NCBI RefSeq assembly: GCF_036711975.1
Contig: NC_091968.1
Location: 26,025,001-26,089,000 of the forward strand
From: Onthophagus taurus
Taxonomy: Eukaryota; Arthropoda; Insecta; Coleoptera; Scarabaeidae
DNA: 64,000 bases
Reading direction: 5' to 3'
Shown: positions 12,254-22,250 of the stretch, piece by piece
Numbering within the stretch: the stretch's first letter is position 1
How the letters are laid out: each line of letters begins with the position of its first letter
The notes under the pieces: model-generated
Database searches by the model: none
Told to the model about the DNA's origin: nothing
Seen by the model: only the letters and a program-made list of their open reading frames with translations
Position numbers and translations under genes: made by a program

Positions 12254-12720
12254 AAGAATGTGATTTTTTATTGTTTTATGTGATTTATAACCGAACAATT
12301 TTTTTTTAGGTTAGGTTTTTTTTTTTTACTTACGATTAATTATGAATAAAACAATCTTTAAGGAATTAAATGTACATAAAATTAACATTAGGTAATAATA
12401 TAAGTCAATTACAAGGAAAGGAACAATATTTTATATATTATATTTTAAAGGTATTTTTCGAGAAGTTTATAACGAGTTTGAGTTTCTAAGAAACTTATTT
12501 TTATATAAAAACTATTTTTTAAGATAATAAATGTGCATAATGAATCTAATAAAGAGATCTATTTCAGTTATTTACTTGAAGATTAAACTTTTAATTCTAA
12601 CCTTACTTTTTTGACGTATATTTTTAATTCTAACCTTACTCTTTTTGACGTGTATACATATTTTAATTAATTTCTGCAATTCTTTTTTATTTTTAACGTT
12701 TTTAGGGCCACTTCGAATCA
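12254..12720 (+). other. Toll 3' UTR and poly(A) signals
   Basis: Downstream of the Toll stop are AATAAA at 12345-12350 and a weaker ataata/aataaa context near 12525, either of which could end the transcript. No open frame is present. At about 12600-12720 short duplicated words (taattctaaccttactttt, tttttgacgt) lead into the 1-kb tandem array. Confidence 0.5.
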
Positions 12721-12959
12721 ATTAAAGAAACGTTAAAATTTTAAAGTGATTTTTCGGTATGTTCTACAGTTTTCTGCAATTTTTTTTATTTTTAACGTTT
12801 TTAGGGCCATTTCGAATCGATTTAAAAAAAGCGTCGATTTTTAAGCGACATGATGATTCTTATTTATTTGGCAAGTTGTGATTCTTGGGTGAAATAGGAA
12901 AAAAGTTAAATTAAAAATTTTTTTATTAACATAACCTCAAATTTTTCATCATAACAATA

Positions 12960-13235
12960 AATAGGTAAGAATAATTAACCCTTCGTTCGATTTTCCTTTG
13001 GTTTTAGGTACAAATCTACAAATAAATAGCGCGTCCAACAAGGTAAATCCCGCATAAATAAAAAACGCACTTTCCAGGCCAATTCCTTCTTCGATTGACA
13101 AAAAACTTTTTGTTATAGCAAACGCTAATAACCAACTCTAATCATTATTAAATGAACTAACTAAGATTTAGTTTGTTGCGGATTAATTTCAGCATGTAAC
13201 ATCAAAGGGATTGGAGCTAAACCTATTAATTCCAA
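12960..13235 (-). pseudogene. Sugar transporter C-terminal relic, copy 1
   Basis: Read on the minus strand, this matches the last ~110 codons of the intact transporter at 18405-19945: the stretch around PLMLNAEINPQ, SFNN, LAFAITKSF, and the end motif with KGKSNE. Frame breaks and stops near the N-terminal part (an in-frame stop after the INPQ stretch) make it non-functional. It is inverted relative to the intact gene. Confidence 0.8.
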
Positions 13236-13495
13236 AAGTGAGGTTAAGACATAATTTTTTTGACAGTTTATTGTTGACAACTGATGATCATTATGACCAA
13301 CCTAAAAGTAATCAAATCGAATTAGCCATATTAAACGTTAATTTTATCAACTATTAAATAAATTAAGTAAATAATTTATTAATTACATTAAATTTATAAT
13401 CAATAAATTAAAAAATAACATTAATTATAACACAAGTAAGTTTTAAATAAAAAACTGATTAAAAAAATAATTGTGGTTATGTTTACTTTTTTTAG

Positions 13496-13722
13496 GTTAT
13501 TCTACAAAGGGAATTATCACAAAAAGTTATCGAAATATTAACAGACAAAGCTGAAAAGCTTTAAGATGGAAATAGTAAAAGCTTACCTTTATTAATAGAC
13601 AATTATCTTTCTGATATGATTGGGTTACCAATTTATATTCCATGATTAGCTTCTGAAGTAAATTGGGGGCTTAAAAATCGACGAAATTTGCGTTTAATGC
13701 GAAAATGTATGGCAACATTGCT
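13496..13722 (+). pseudogene. MLH1: MLH1 C-terminal relic, copy 1
   Basis: After a splice-acceptor-like tttttttag, the + strand reads VIEILTDKAEKL, stop, then LPLLIDNYLSDMIGLPIYIP, stop, then LASEVNW. This matches the conserved C-terminal region of the mismatch-repair protein MLH1, where vertebrate MLH1 has a Leu-rich LLLDNY...GLPIFILRLATEVNW block. Two in-frame stops (after AEKL and after YIP) and later frame loss show it is dead. No intact MLH1 lies in the window. Confidence 0.75.
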
Positions 13723-13964
13723 TGTGACGTCACATTAAAATTTTAAAGTGATTTTTTGGTATGTTCTACAGTTTTCTGTAATTTTTTTTTATTATTAACG
13801 TTTTTAGGTCCATTTCGAATCGATTTAAAAAAAAAGCGTCGATTTTTAAGCGACATGATGATTCTTATTTATTTGGCAAGTTGTGATTCTTGGGTGAAAT
13901 AGGAAAAAAGTTGAATTAAAAATTTTTTATTAACAACCTCAAAATTTTCATCATAACAATAAAT

Positions 13965-14235
13965 AGGTAAGAATAATTAACTCTTCGTTTGATTTTCCTT
14001 TAGTTTTAGGTACAAACCTACAAATAAATAGCGCGTCCAAGAAGGTAAATCCCGCATAAATAAAAAACGCACCTTCTCTGGCAATTCCTTCTTCGATTGG
14101 CAAAAAACTTTTTGTTATAGCAAACGTTAATAACCAACCCCAATAATTATTAAATGAACTAACTAAGATTTAGTTTGTTGCGGATTAATTTCAGCATTTA
14201 ACATCAAAGGGATTGGAGCTAAACTTATTAATTCC
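13965..14235 (-). pseudogene. Sugar transporter C-terminal relic, copy 2
   Basis: Same relic as copy 1, one repeat unit along, with individual substitutions (for example an EGAF-type residue set restored near 14070). Dead by the same stop. Confidence 0.8.
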
Positions 14236-14498
14236 AAAAGTGAGGTTAAGACATAATTTTTTTGACAGTTTATTGTTGACAACTGATGATCATTATGACC
14301 AACCTAAAAGTAATCAAATCGAATTAGCCATATTAAACGTTAATTTTATCAATTATTAAATAAATTAAGTAAATAATTTATTAATTACATTAAATTTATA
14401 ATCAATAAATTAAAAAATAACATTAATTATAACACAAGTAAGTTTTAAATAAAAAACTGATTAAAAAAATAATTGAGGTTATGTTTACTTTTTTTTAG

Positions 14499-14723
14499 GT
14501 TATTCTACAAAGGGAATTATCACAAAAAGTTATCGAAATATTAACAGACAAAACTGAAAAGCTTTAAGATGGAAATAGTAAAAGCTTACCTTTATTAATA
14601 GACAATTATCTTTCTGATATTATTGGCTTACCAATTTATATTCCATGATTAGCTTCTGAAGTAAATTGGGGGCTTAAAAATCGACGAAATTAACGTTTAA
14701 TGCGAAAATGTATGGCAACATTG
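14499..14723 (+). pseudogene. MLH1: MLH1 C-terminal relic, copy 2
   Basis: Same as MLH1 relic copy 1, with the same two in-frame stops shared between copies, so the decay predates amplification. Confidence 0.72.
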
Positions 14724-14964
14724 CTTGTGACGTCACATTAAAATTTTAAAGTGATTTTTCGGTATGTTCTACAGTTTTCTGTAATTTTTTTTTATTATTA
14801 ACGTTTTTAGGGCCACTTCGAATCGATTTAAAAAAAAGCGTCGATTTTTAAGCGACATGATGATTCTTATTTATTTGGCACGTTGTGATTCTTGGGTGAA
14901 ATAAGAAAAAAGTTAAATTAAAAATTTTTTATTAACATAACCTCAAAATTTTCATCATAACAAT

Positions 14965-15240
14965 AAATAGGTAAGAATAATTAACTCTTCGTTCGATTTT
15001 CCTTTAGTTTTAGGTACAAACCTACAAATAAATAGCGCGCCCAAGAAGGTAAATCCCGCATAAATAAAAAACGCACCTTCTCTGGCAATTCCTTCTTCGA
15101 TTGGCAAAAAACTTTTTGTTATAGCAAACGTTAATAACCAACCCCAATAATTATTTAATGAACTAACTAAGATTTAGTTTGTTGCGGATTAATTTCAGCA
15201 TTTAACATCAAAGGGATTGGAGCTAAACCTATTAATTCCA
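14965..15240 (-). pseudogene. Sugar transporter C-terminal relic, copy 3
   Basis: Third copy of the relic in the 1-kb unit. The minus strand keeps the GALFI and KGKSNE stretch but has the shared upstream stop. Confidence 0.8.
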
Positions 15241-15501
15241 AAAGTGAGGTTAAGACATAATTTTTTTGACAGTTTATTGTTGACAACTCATGATCATTAT
15301 GACCAACCTAAAAGTGATCAAATCGAATTAGCCATATTAAACGTTAATTTTATCAACTATTAAATAAATTAAGTAAATAATTTATTAATTACATTAAATT
15401 TATAATCAATAAATTAAAAAATAACATTAATTATAACACAAGTAAGTTTTAAATAAAAAACTGATTAAAAAAATAATTGAGGTTATGTTTACTTTTTTTA
15501 G

Positions 15502-15725
15502 GTTATTCTACAAAGGGAATTATCACAAAAAGTTATCGAAATATTAACAGACAAAACTGAAAAGCTTTAAGATGGAAATAGTAAAAGCTTACCTTTATTA
15601 ATACACAATTATCTTTCTGATATGATTGGGTTACCAATTTATATTCCATGATTAGCTTCTGAAGTAAATTGGGGGCTTAAAAATCGACGAAATTAGCGTT
15701 TAATGCGAAAATGTATGGCAACATT
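15502..15725 (+). pseudogene. MLH1: MLH1 C-terminal relic, copy 3
   Basis: Third copy, with the shared stops after AEKL and YIP. An IDN to IHN change is visible near 15604. Confidence 0.72.
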
Positions 15726-15954
15726 GCTTGTGACGTCACATTAAAATTTTAAAGTGATTTTTTGGTATGTTTTACAGTTTTCTGTAATTTTTTTTTATTA
15801 ACGTTTTTAGGGCCATTTCGAATCGATTTAAAAAAAACCGTCGATTTTTAAGCGACATGATGATTCTTATTTATTTGGCAAGTTGTGATTCTTGGGTGAC
15901 ATAAGAAAAAAGTTAAATTAAAATTTTTTTATTAACATAACCTCAAATTTTTCA

Positions 15955-16240
15955 TCATAACAATAAATAGGTAAGAATAATTAACTCTTCGTTCGATTTT
16001 CCTTTAGTTTTAGGTACAAACCCTCTAATAAATAGCGCGCCCAAAAAGGTAAATCCCGTATAAATAAAAAACGCACTTTCCAGGCCAATTCCTTCTTCGA
16101 TTAACAAAAAACTTTTTGTTATAGCAAACGCTAACAACCAACCCTAATCATTATTAAATGAACTAACTAAGATTTAGTTTGTTGCGGATTAATTTCAGCA
16201 TGTAACATCAAAGGGATTGGAGCTAAACCTATTAATTCCA
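15955..16240 (-). pseudogene. Sugar transporter C-terminal relic, copy 4
   Basis: Fourth copy. The 60-codon open piece at 15955-16137 reads LAFAITKSFLLIEEGIG and GALFIRGFVPKTKGKSNEE. The PETKG motif of functional transporters has become PKTKG and the preceding W has become R, so selection has been lost. Confidence 0.8.
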
Positions 16241-16501
16241 AAAGTGAGGTTAAGGCATAATTTTTTTGACAGTTTACTGTTGACAACTGATGATCATTAT
16301 GACCAACCTAAAAGTGATCAAATCGAATTAGCCATATTAAACGTTAATTTTATCAATTATTAAATAAATTAAGTAAATAATTTATTAATTACATTAAATT
16401 TATAATCAATAAATTAAAAAATAACATTAATTATAACACAAGTAAGTTTTAAATAAAAAACTGATTAAAAAAATAATTGAGGTTATGTTTACTTTTTTTA
16501 G

Positions 16502-16727
16502 GTTATTCTACAAAGGGAATTATCACAAAAAGTTATCGAAATATTAACAGACAAAGCTGAAGAGCTTTAAGATGGAAATAGTAAAAGCTTACCTTTATTA
16601 ATAGACAATTATCTTTCTGATGTGATTGGCTTACCAATTTATATTCCATGATTACCTTCTGAAGTAAATTGGGGGCTTAAAAATCGACGAAATTAGCGTT
16701 TAATGTGAAAATGTATGGCAACATTGC
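16502..16727 (+). pseudogene. MLH1: MLH1 C-terminal relic, copy 4
   Basis: Fourth and last copy, same structure and stops. The following (fifth) repeat unit ends before this part. Confidence 0.72.
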
Positions 16728-16969
16728 TTGTGACGTCACATTAAAATTTTAAAGTGATTTTTCAGTATGTTCTACAGTTTTCTGTATTTTTTTTTTATTT
16801 TTAACGTTTTTAGGGCCATTTCGAATCGATTTAAAAAAAGCGTCGATTTTTAAGCGACATGATGATTCTTATTTATTTGGCACATTGTGATTCTTGGGTG
16901 AAATAAGAAAAAAGTTAAATTAAAAATTTTTTATTAACATAACCTCAAAATTTTCATCATAACAATAAA

Positions 16970-17250
16970 TAGGTAAGAATAATTAACTCTTCGTTCGATT
17001 TTCCTTTAGTTTTAGGTACAAACCTACAAATAAATAGCGCGCCCAAGAAGGTAAATCCCGCATAAATAAAAAACGCACCTTCTGTGACAAATCCTTCTTT
17101 GATTGACAAAAAACTTTTTGTTGTAGCAAACGCTAATAACCAACCCCAATAATTATTTAATGAAGTAACTAAGGTTTAGTTTATTGAGGATTAATTTAGG
17201 CATTTAATATCAAAGGAATTTGAGTTAAACCTTTTAATTCCAAAAGTGAG
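16970..17250 (-). pseudogene. Sugar transporter C-terminal relic, copy 5 (most diverged)
   Basis: The fifth copy is the most diverged (TEGF, IKD-type changes on the minus strand; LLN to ILN). The array ends shortly after at about 17330, where a short 'gacaactttgacaactcacg' duplication is seen. Confidence 0.7.
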
Positions 17251-17449
17251 GTTAAGGCATAATTTTTTTGACAGTTTGTTGTTGACAACTTTGACAACTC
17301 ACGGTCATTATGACCAATTTAAAACTGATCTAATCAATTAACATAATCTCAAATTTTTCATCAAATCAATAAATACATACATAGGTACAAATAATTAACG
17401 ATTAATGAAACTCGCTTGAATCTCTTCGTTCGATTTTCCTTTTCAGACG

Positions 17450-17640
17450 CACGGCTAAACCCGAACATTTCTAGTTCTAGTGTTAGTTCTAGTTTTATAC
17501 TAGCACTATCACTAGAACTAACACAAGACCTAGAACTAGAATCATTCGGGTTTAGCCGTCTTGAGAGACGTGCGGCTAAATCCGAATGTTTCTAGTTCTC
17601 GGTCTAGTGTTAGTTCTAGTATTACACTAGCACCAGTTCC
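17450..17640. repeat. Palindromic MITE, gacgcacggctaaacccga ends, nested or tandem
   Basis: An almost perfect palindrome runs from agacgcacggctaaacccga at about 17454 to its complement, tcgggtttagccgtct, near 17565. Its core alternates ctagttctag and actagaactaac. A second head (gacgtgcggctaaatccga) starts immediately at 17570 and runs to about 17635, lacking its mate. Fragments of the family are at 5330, 8143 and 62041. Confidence 0.8.
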
Positions 17641-18404
17641 TTTTCAATTCACGTATGGCAGTATTAAGATTAAACAACATGACAAGGGAAGTGTGTTTTT
17701 TACATAAACACATAACACACTAATAATTGCGACACAAAACAGTATGGGTAATTAATAAAATGTTTTTCTCCTCGTTTTAGTGAATAATTTCCAAAAAAAT
17801 TTGCTTTTTATAACGTCATCACCATCAATATTTATAAACGTACAATAAAACCTCAATAACACAAACATATAATTTAGTTTGAGTAACATCAGTGATTTTT
17901 ATTATTTATTAGAAACATAGTTTATTTACACTTCACTCAATAAAACACATTAAAAACATAGTTTATTTACACTTCACTCAACAGAACACATTAAAAACAA
18001 TTCTATCTGACCATCTACATTCTCCAATAATATTTTGAAATTGTTTATTATTCCAATTATAAATCTCTTATCAATTTTCCAATAAAATTTATAGATGCAG
18101 CGCACAATTTTTAAAACAGGCTAATAATAACGTCTATTTAAGATAATAATCCGAATATTTTTCGAAGTGTATCAATCATCTTATATACACACTAATCTTT
18201 TGAGCATCTTTAAAAATACATCAAAATCATCTCACACTTTAAAATGCGTTGCAAACAATTCCTGGACACATAAAGTTGCTAAAACGTTTTCCAAATAACT
18301 GTTAAAAGTGACGCAGAATGTTGGTAATTTCTATGAAAATCGTTCGGTTTAAATAGTTGTAATTTTAGTATTGCATTTTTTGAATTGAGGCGCCTTACAC
18401 CACA
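17641..18404 (+). promoter_or_regulatory. 5' flank of the sugar transporter gene
   Basis: No reading frame. A short direct repeat is visible: 'acatagtttatttacacttc' occurs near 17917 and 17957. The transcription start cannot be placed with confidence. The weakly TATA-like 'ggtttaaatag' near 18346-18356 lies about 50 bases upstream of the ATG at 18405. Confidence 0.35.
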
Positions 18405-19945
18405 ATGGTAAATATGGTAAGTAAATTAATTCGATTTTATTACTGCGTAAAATAATTCATCAACAAATTATTTATTAGCTACCAAATAACCCTCAAAAAC
18501 CCAAAGATGTACTCAATAAAAACGGTAATAAATCACCACAATTTATTGCAGCCACCTCAGGTAACTTATAAATTAAAAAAAAACTAATTTTTTAATTTTA
18601 ATTAAATATATTTTTAGCTTCTTTTGCTGCATTTTCAACCGGAACAATTCTCGGATGGACCTCTCAAATTTCCCCACAACTTTTAAACGGTGAATATGGT
18701 TTCCCCATCAACGAAAATCAACTGGGTTGGATTGGAAGTTTAACATCCCTCGGGGCTGCGTTTCTCTGTTTATTTATCGGCCCATTATGTGACTTAATCG
18801 GAAGAAAACCGACGAAACTCTTAATGGTTATTCCATTAATTTTAGGTTGGGGTTTAATTGCATGGGCAGAAAACGTAGAAATGTTATATGTCGGTCGATT
18901 TTTAACCGGGATGATTGGCGGGGCCTCTTTAGTCACAGCCCCGCTTTATTGCAGCGAAATAAGTGAAAATAAAATAAGAGGAACGTTGGGTTGTTTAACG
19001 CAATTAATGATTTCGTTTGGTTTATTTTTTGATGTGATAATAGGGAAATACGCCGATATTAAAACGTATACTCTGTGTTGTTTTGGTGTTCCGTTTGTGT
19101 TTATCGCATTTTTTATTTTTATGCCAGAAACTCCGGTTTATTATTTAAAAAAGAATAACGTCGAAGAAGCACGTAAGGTATTATTAAAATTACGAGGAAA
19201 TAACTACGACATCGAAACAGAAATCATCGAAATAAAACAAAGTTTAGATTTAAGTCGAGGAAATAATTTCATTCAAACGATTAAAGATGCATCGACACGG
19301 AGTTCAACCCGAAAAGCTTTCTTAATTACATTCGGCTTAATGAGTTTCCGATTTTTATGTGGCGTCGATTCAATCACCGCATTTACATCTTATATTTTTT
19401 TAAATGCTAACGAAAATTTCGACCCTGAAATTGGTCCGATAATCCTCGTAGCCATTCAAGTAATTTTCGGTGTTATCCAATCATCCGTTGTAGACAAAAT
19501 TGGTCGAAGAATTCTTTTATTACCCTCTCAAATCGCGATCGCAATCTCTTTAACCGCCGTAGCAGTCGGTTTCTTATTAAAAAATCAAAATCTCGTCGAT
19601 GAAACCGCTTTGGAAATCATCAATTTCATCCCATTAATCGCGTTGGGCGTTTTTTACGTTGGATTTGCGATGGGTTTAGCTCCTATCCCTTTGATGTTAA
19701 ACGCCGAAATTAATCCGCAAGAAACCAAATCTTTAGTTAGTTCATTTAATAATTGTTGGGGTTGGTTATTAGCGTTTGCTATAACAAAAAGTTTTTTACC
19801 AATCCAAGAAGGAATTGGTCCCGAAGGTGCGTTTTTTATTTATGCGGGATTTACCTTTTTGGGCGCGCTTTTTATTTGGGTGTTTGTACCTGAAACTAAA
19901 GGAAAATCGAACGAGGAGATTCAAGCGATTTTAATTAAACGTTAA
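18405..19945 (+). CDS. Facilitated sugar/trehalose transporter (MFS, Tret1-like)
   Basis: A 12-TM major-facilitator sugar porter that moves hexose or trehalose across the plasma membrane. Exons: 18405-18416 (MVNM), 18479-18560 and 18618-19945, with GT-AG introns of 62 and 57 bases, giving 473 residues. Family motifs are in the expected places. GRKPTK follows TM2, and the TM4-5 loop has GRFLTGMIGG and EISENKIRG. PETPVYYL comes after TM6, DKIGRRILL between TM8 and TM9, and NAEINPQETKSL and PETKGKSNEEI near the end. The cytoplasmic N terminus is short and polar. The start is the first ATG and is followed by a strong gtaagt donor. The substrate is not decided by the sequence. Its last exon is the source, or a sister, of the relics at 12.9-17.2 kb and at 20.2-20.6 kb. 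Confidence 0.88.
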
Positions 19946-20224
19946 TTATTCGTACCTATTTATTGTTTTGATGAAAAATTTGAGATTGTTAATAATAAAT
20001 TTTTAGTTTAAACGTCAATGTGACACAAATTCAGTGTTACTAATTGTAACCAACTTCACAACAATTTATGAAAATTAAATGTCAATTTTATAAAACGTCG
20101 TTTTTTTACGAAAATTAATTAATTTAAGCATAAAAATTAATTAATCATACGAAAAAAGGAATTTGTTTAGGTTTTTTTAATGTAATTATAATTAATTAAG
20201 AAAGATAATGCGGAAGTAAATTTG

Positions 20225-20640
20225 ATTCGATCATTTTTTAGGTTGGTCATAATGACCATGGGTTGTCAACAATAAACTGTCAAAAAAAGTATTTCTTAAC
20301 CTCACTTTTGAAATTAATAGGTTTAACTCAAACCCCTTTGATGTTAAATGCCGAAATTAATCCGCAAAGAACTAAATCTTTACTTAGTTCATTTAATAAT
20401 TGTTGGGGTTGGTTGTTAGCGTTTGCTATAACAAAAAGTTTTTTGCCAATCGAAGAAGGAATTGGCCCCAAAGGTGCGTTTTTTATTTATGCTGGATTTA
20501 CCTTTTTGGGCGCACTATTTATTTGGGTGTTTGTACCTGAAACTAAAGGAAAATCGAACGAAAAGTTAATTATTCTTACCTATTTATTGTTTTGATAAAA
20601 AATTTGAGGTTATGTTAATAAAAAAATTTGAATTTAACGT
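20225..20640 (+). pseudogene. Extra C-terminal copy of the sugar transporter
   Basis: The + strand carries TPLMLNAEINPQRTKSLLSS, NNCWGWLLAFAITKSFLPIE and VFVPETKGKSNE, then runs to LLF-stop. It matches only the last ~90 codons of the adjacent intact gene. The flanking sequence upstream (ggtcataatgacc, gttgtcaacaataaactgtc) and downstream ('acccaagaatcgcaacgtg') matches the 1-kb repeat unit in inverse orientation. It is thus a sister of the array copies rather than a simple copy of the intact gene. Unlike the array copies, this one is open through the 110-codon frame 20263-20595. With no upstream TM segments it cannot make a transporter alone. Confidence 0.78.
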
Positions 20641-20689
20641 TTTTCTAATTTCACCCAAGAATCGCAACGTGTAAAATAATTAACATTCA

Positions 20690-21508
20690 TCATGTAGCCA
20701 CATTAATCTGCCCCTCAGCTCGGGCAGTCTTACAAAACTTTGATTTTATATGAATAACCTGAATTTTTGACGGTAATCATCAGCCCTAGGGATCTTTGAT
20801 AGGAGAACTTGGGACTGATTGTATGTCGAAATCCTACCGTAAGATGGCATTAGCGTCTATACTAAAATAATTTAATTAAACTAACAATTTTATTATTAAT
20901 AGTGGGAATGATGAGAGACACCAATAACAATTATTACCAGCATCATTCTTTTAATTTAAAAAGTATAGATTCTAATTCGTGTTATATTTTTAAATTTGCC
21001 GCTAAGAATTTTAAAAGTTGAATTTTGTTCAGAATGACAGATGAAAACGTCATTTTAAAGTGATTTTTCGGTAAGAGTATAATAAAGTAATAATAGTGTG
21101 ATTAAATAATTAGATTATAATTGACATTATAGCTTTGTTTCAACTAACGTTATAACTGGTTTTAAGCTCGTCAGATGTAATCTCACATGCCATATGATGC
21201 AGTGATATTCAAATGTGGTGGCATTATTTGACAGGTCTAATTGCCATAGGTAATTGCATTTGAGGAATTCCCAACCAGTCGAAACGTTAATTGGAACACT
21301 TATTCTGTGGTTGGAGTTTTTATTCATATATATAAACCCAATCCAACCTGTATTCTAGTGGTTCGCTTCTTAGCTGAATAATTCCAAAATATCCCCAACA
21401 GATGGCGCTATTTTCTATGATGTTTACTCAACGGACCTTGATGTTTATTATAAATGTCAAAATCATAAACATAACCTAAAATTTCAAAAAAATTATTTTA
21501 TTTTTTAG
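20690..21508. other. Intergenic, unassigned; contains a CTCF-like site
   Basis: A non-AT-rich stretch at 20690-20870 ('ctcagctcgggcagtc', 'tttgataggagaacttggg') looks like a repeat fragment that I cannot name. The rest is AT-rich. A cagatggcgct word is at 21399-21409. No gene is supported. Confidence 0.4.
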
Positions 21509-21914
21509 TTTGATTCAAAAGGTTATAATTTTCTACACACTACAATTAAAAAGGGCGATATTGAAAGCGTTTTATTTTTACTTTCAATTAATGCGAACGT
21601 AAATTCGAGGGTTCAAGATACGAGTTTATCTCCGTGTTTATATTTGGCGGCTCAATATGGGACTCTCGTAAGAAGTTTTTTGTAAGCGGGGGCGAGGATT
21701 GAAGATGTTGATAGCTCAAAGTTTGTTATTTAACTTTTTATTAATAATATATAGCTGAAAAAAATTTTTTTTTTAGACGAAAATGTTGCTTCGGAATGCG
21801 GTAATACCCCGATTGTTGCTGCGATACCTACAAAATCATATTCCTTATAATGCTACGGATACAAACGGAGATAATGCGCTTCATGTTGCGGTTAGGGAAG
21901 GTCATTTAAACGTC
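21509..21914 (+). pseudogene. ANKFY1: ANKFY1 / rabankyrin-5 ankyrin-repeat fragment, decayed
   Basis: Rabankyrin-5 is a Rab5 effector with a BTB domain, many ankyrin repeats and a FYVE finger. Here, after a ttttttag acceptor, the frame reads FDSKGYNFLHTTIKKGDIES, then VNSRVQD, LYLAAQYGTLVRSFL, a TAA stop at 21683-21685, then AGARIEDV. The piece ends at a donor-like site at 21721. A second exon-like piece (21777-21914) shows CGNTPIVAA in one frame and NATDTNGDNALHVAVREGHL in another, implying a frameshift; it ends at a gtaagt donor. The order LHxxVxxGDxESVxFLLS, VNSRVQD, LAAQxG, AGAR, NGxNALHxAVxxGxL matches consecutive ankyrin repeats of ANKFY1. No BTB or FYVE part is found nearby. Exon structure is kept, so it arose by segmental rather than retro-duplication. 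Confidence 0.7.
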
Positions 21915-22205
21915 GTAAGTAGATATTTTTTTTTAGTTAAAAATGTTAGGATTCATTATGAGATCCACGGTAGCTTTTTCTAACATTGAAGCTTGTGCTA
22001 ACACTTGTATAAATCTAGGATTGAGTATTCAATCTAAATTTCTCAAGTACCTTTGCTTTAAATTTTCCGTTCATTATTATTATTGTGAACTGTAATTTAA
22101 TTTGTATACAACTGGGTTTAGCTATTAAATCATAGATGTCTCTGTGAAACATTTTGAAAGTGGTAATATTAAACATTAAAAAGACATATATATTAAAGAA
22201 TTAAT
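21915..22205. other. Intergenic, nothing recognised
   Basis: AT-rich sequence between the ANKFY1 relic and the 3' end of TULIP gene A. A second acceptor-like tttttttttag near 21926-21937 could have begun a further ANKFY1 exon, but no ankyrin motif follows. Confidence 0.4.
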
Positions 22206-22211
22206 TTTATT
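22206..22211 (-). terminator. Poly(A) signal of TULIP gene A
   Basis: AATAAA on the minus strand about 40 bases after the stop codon at 22251-22253. Confidence 0.6.
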
Positions 22212-22250
22212 GTTCAATTGTAATTAAAAAAAATTACATTAATTGATTCA

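Larger units (their letters stand above)
12725..17330. repeat. Tandem array of a ~1-kb chimeric unit (about 4.6 copies)
   Basis: The word attttaaagtgattttt recurs near 12740, 13740, 14745, 15747 and 16747, a period of about 1.0 kb. Each unit has the same parts in order. First comes a block ending 'gggtgaaata'. Next is a minus-strand relic of the C terminus of a sugar transporter. Then an AT-rich spacer. Last is a plus-strand relic of the MLH1 C terminus ending just before a tgacgtcaca palindrome. The copies are close to each other but differ by point changes and small indels. The last copy stops before the MLH1 part, and its left portion is more diverged. Confidence 0.9.

Noticed and set aside
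15955..16137. A functional small transporter-like protein (60 codons)
   Set aside because: It is one unit of the tandem relic, with lost conserved residues (PKTKG, IRG) and no upstream TM segments.
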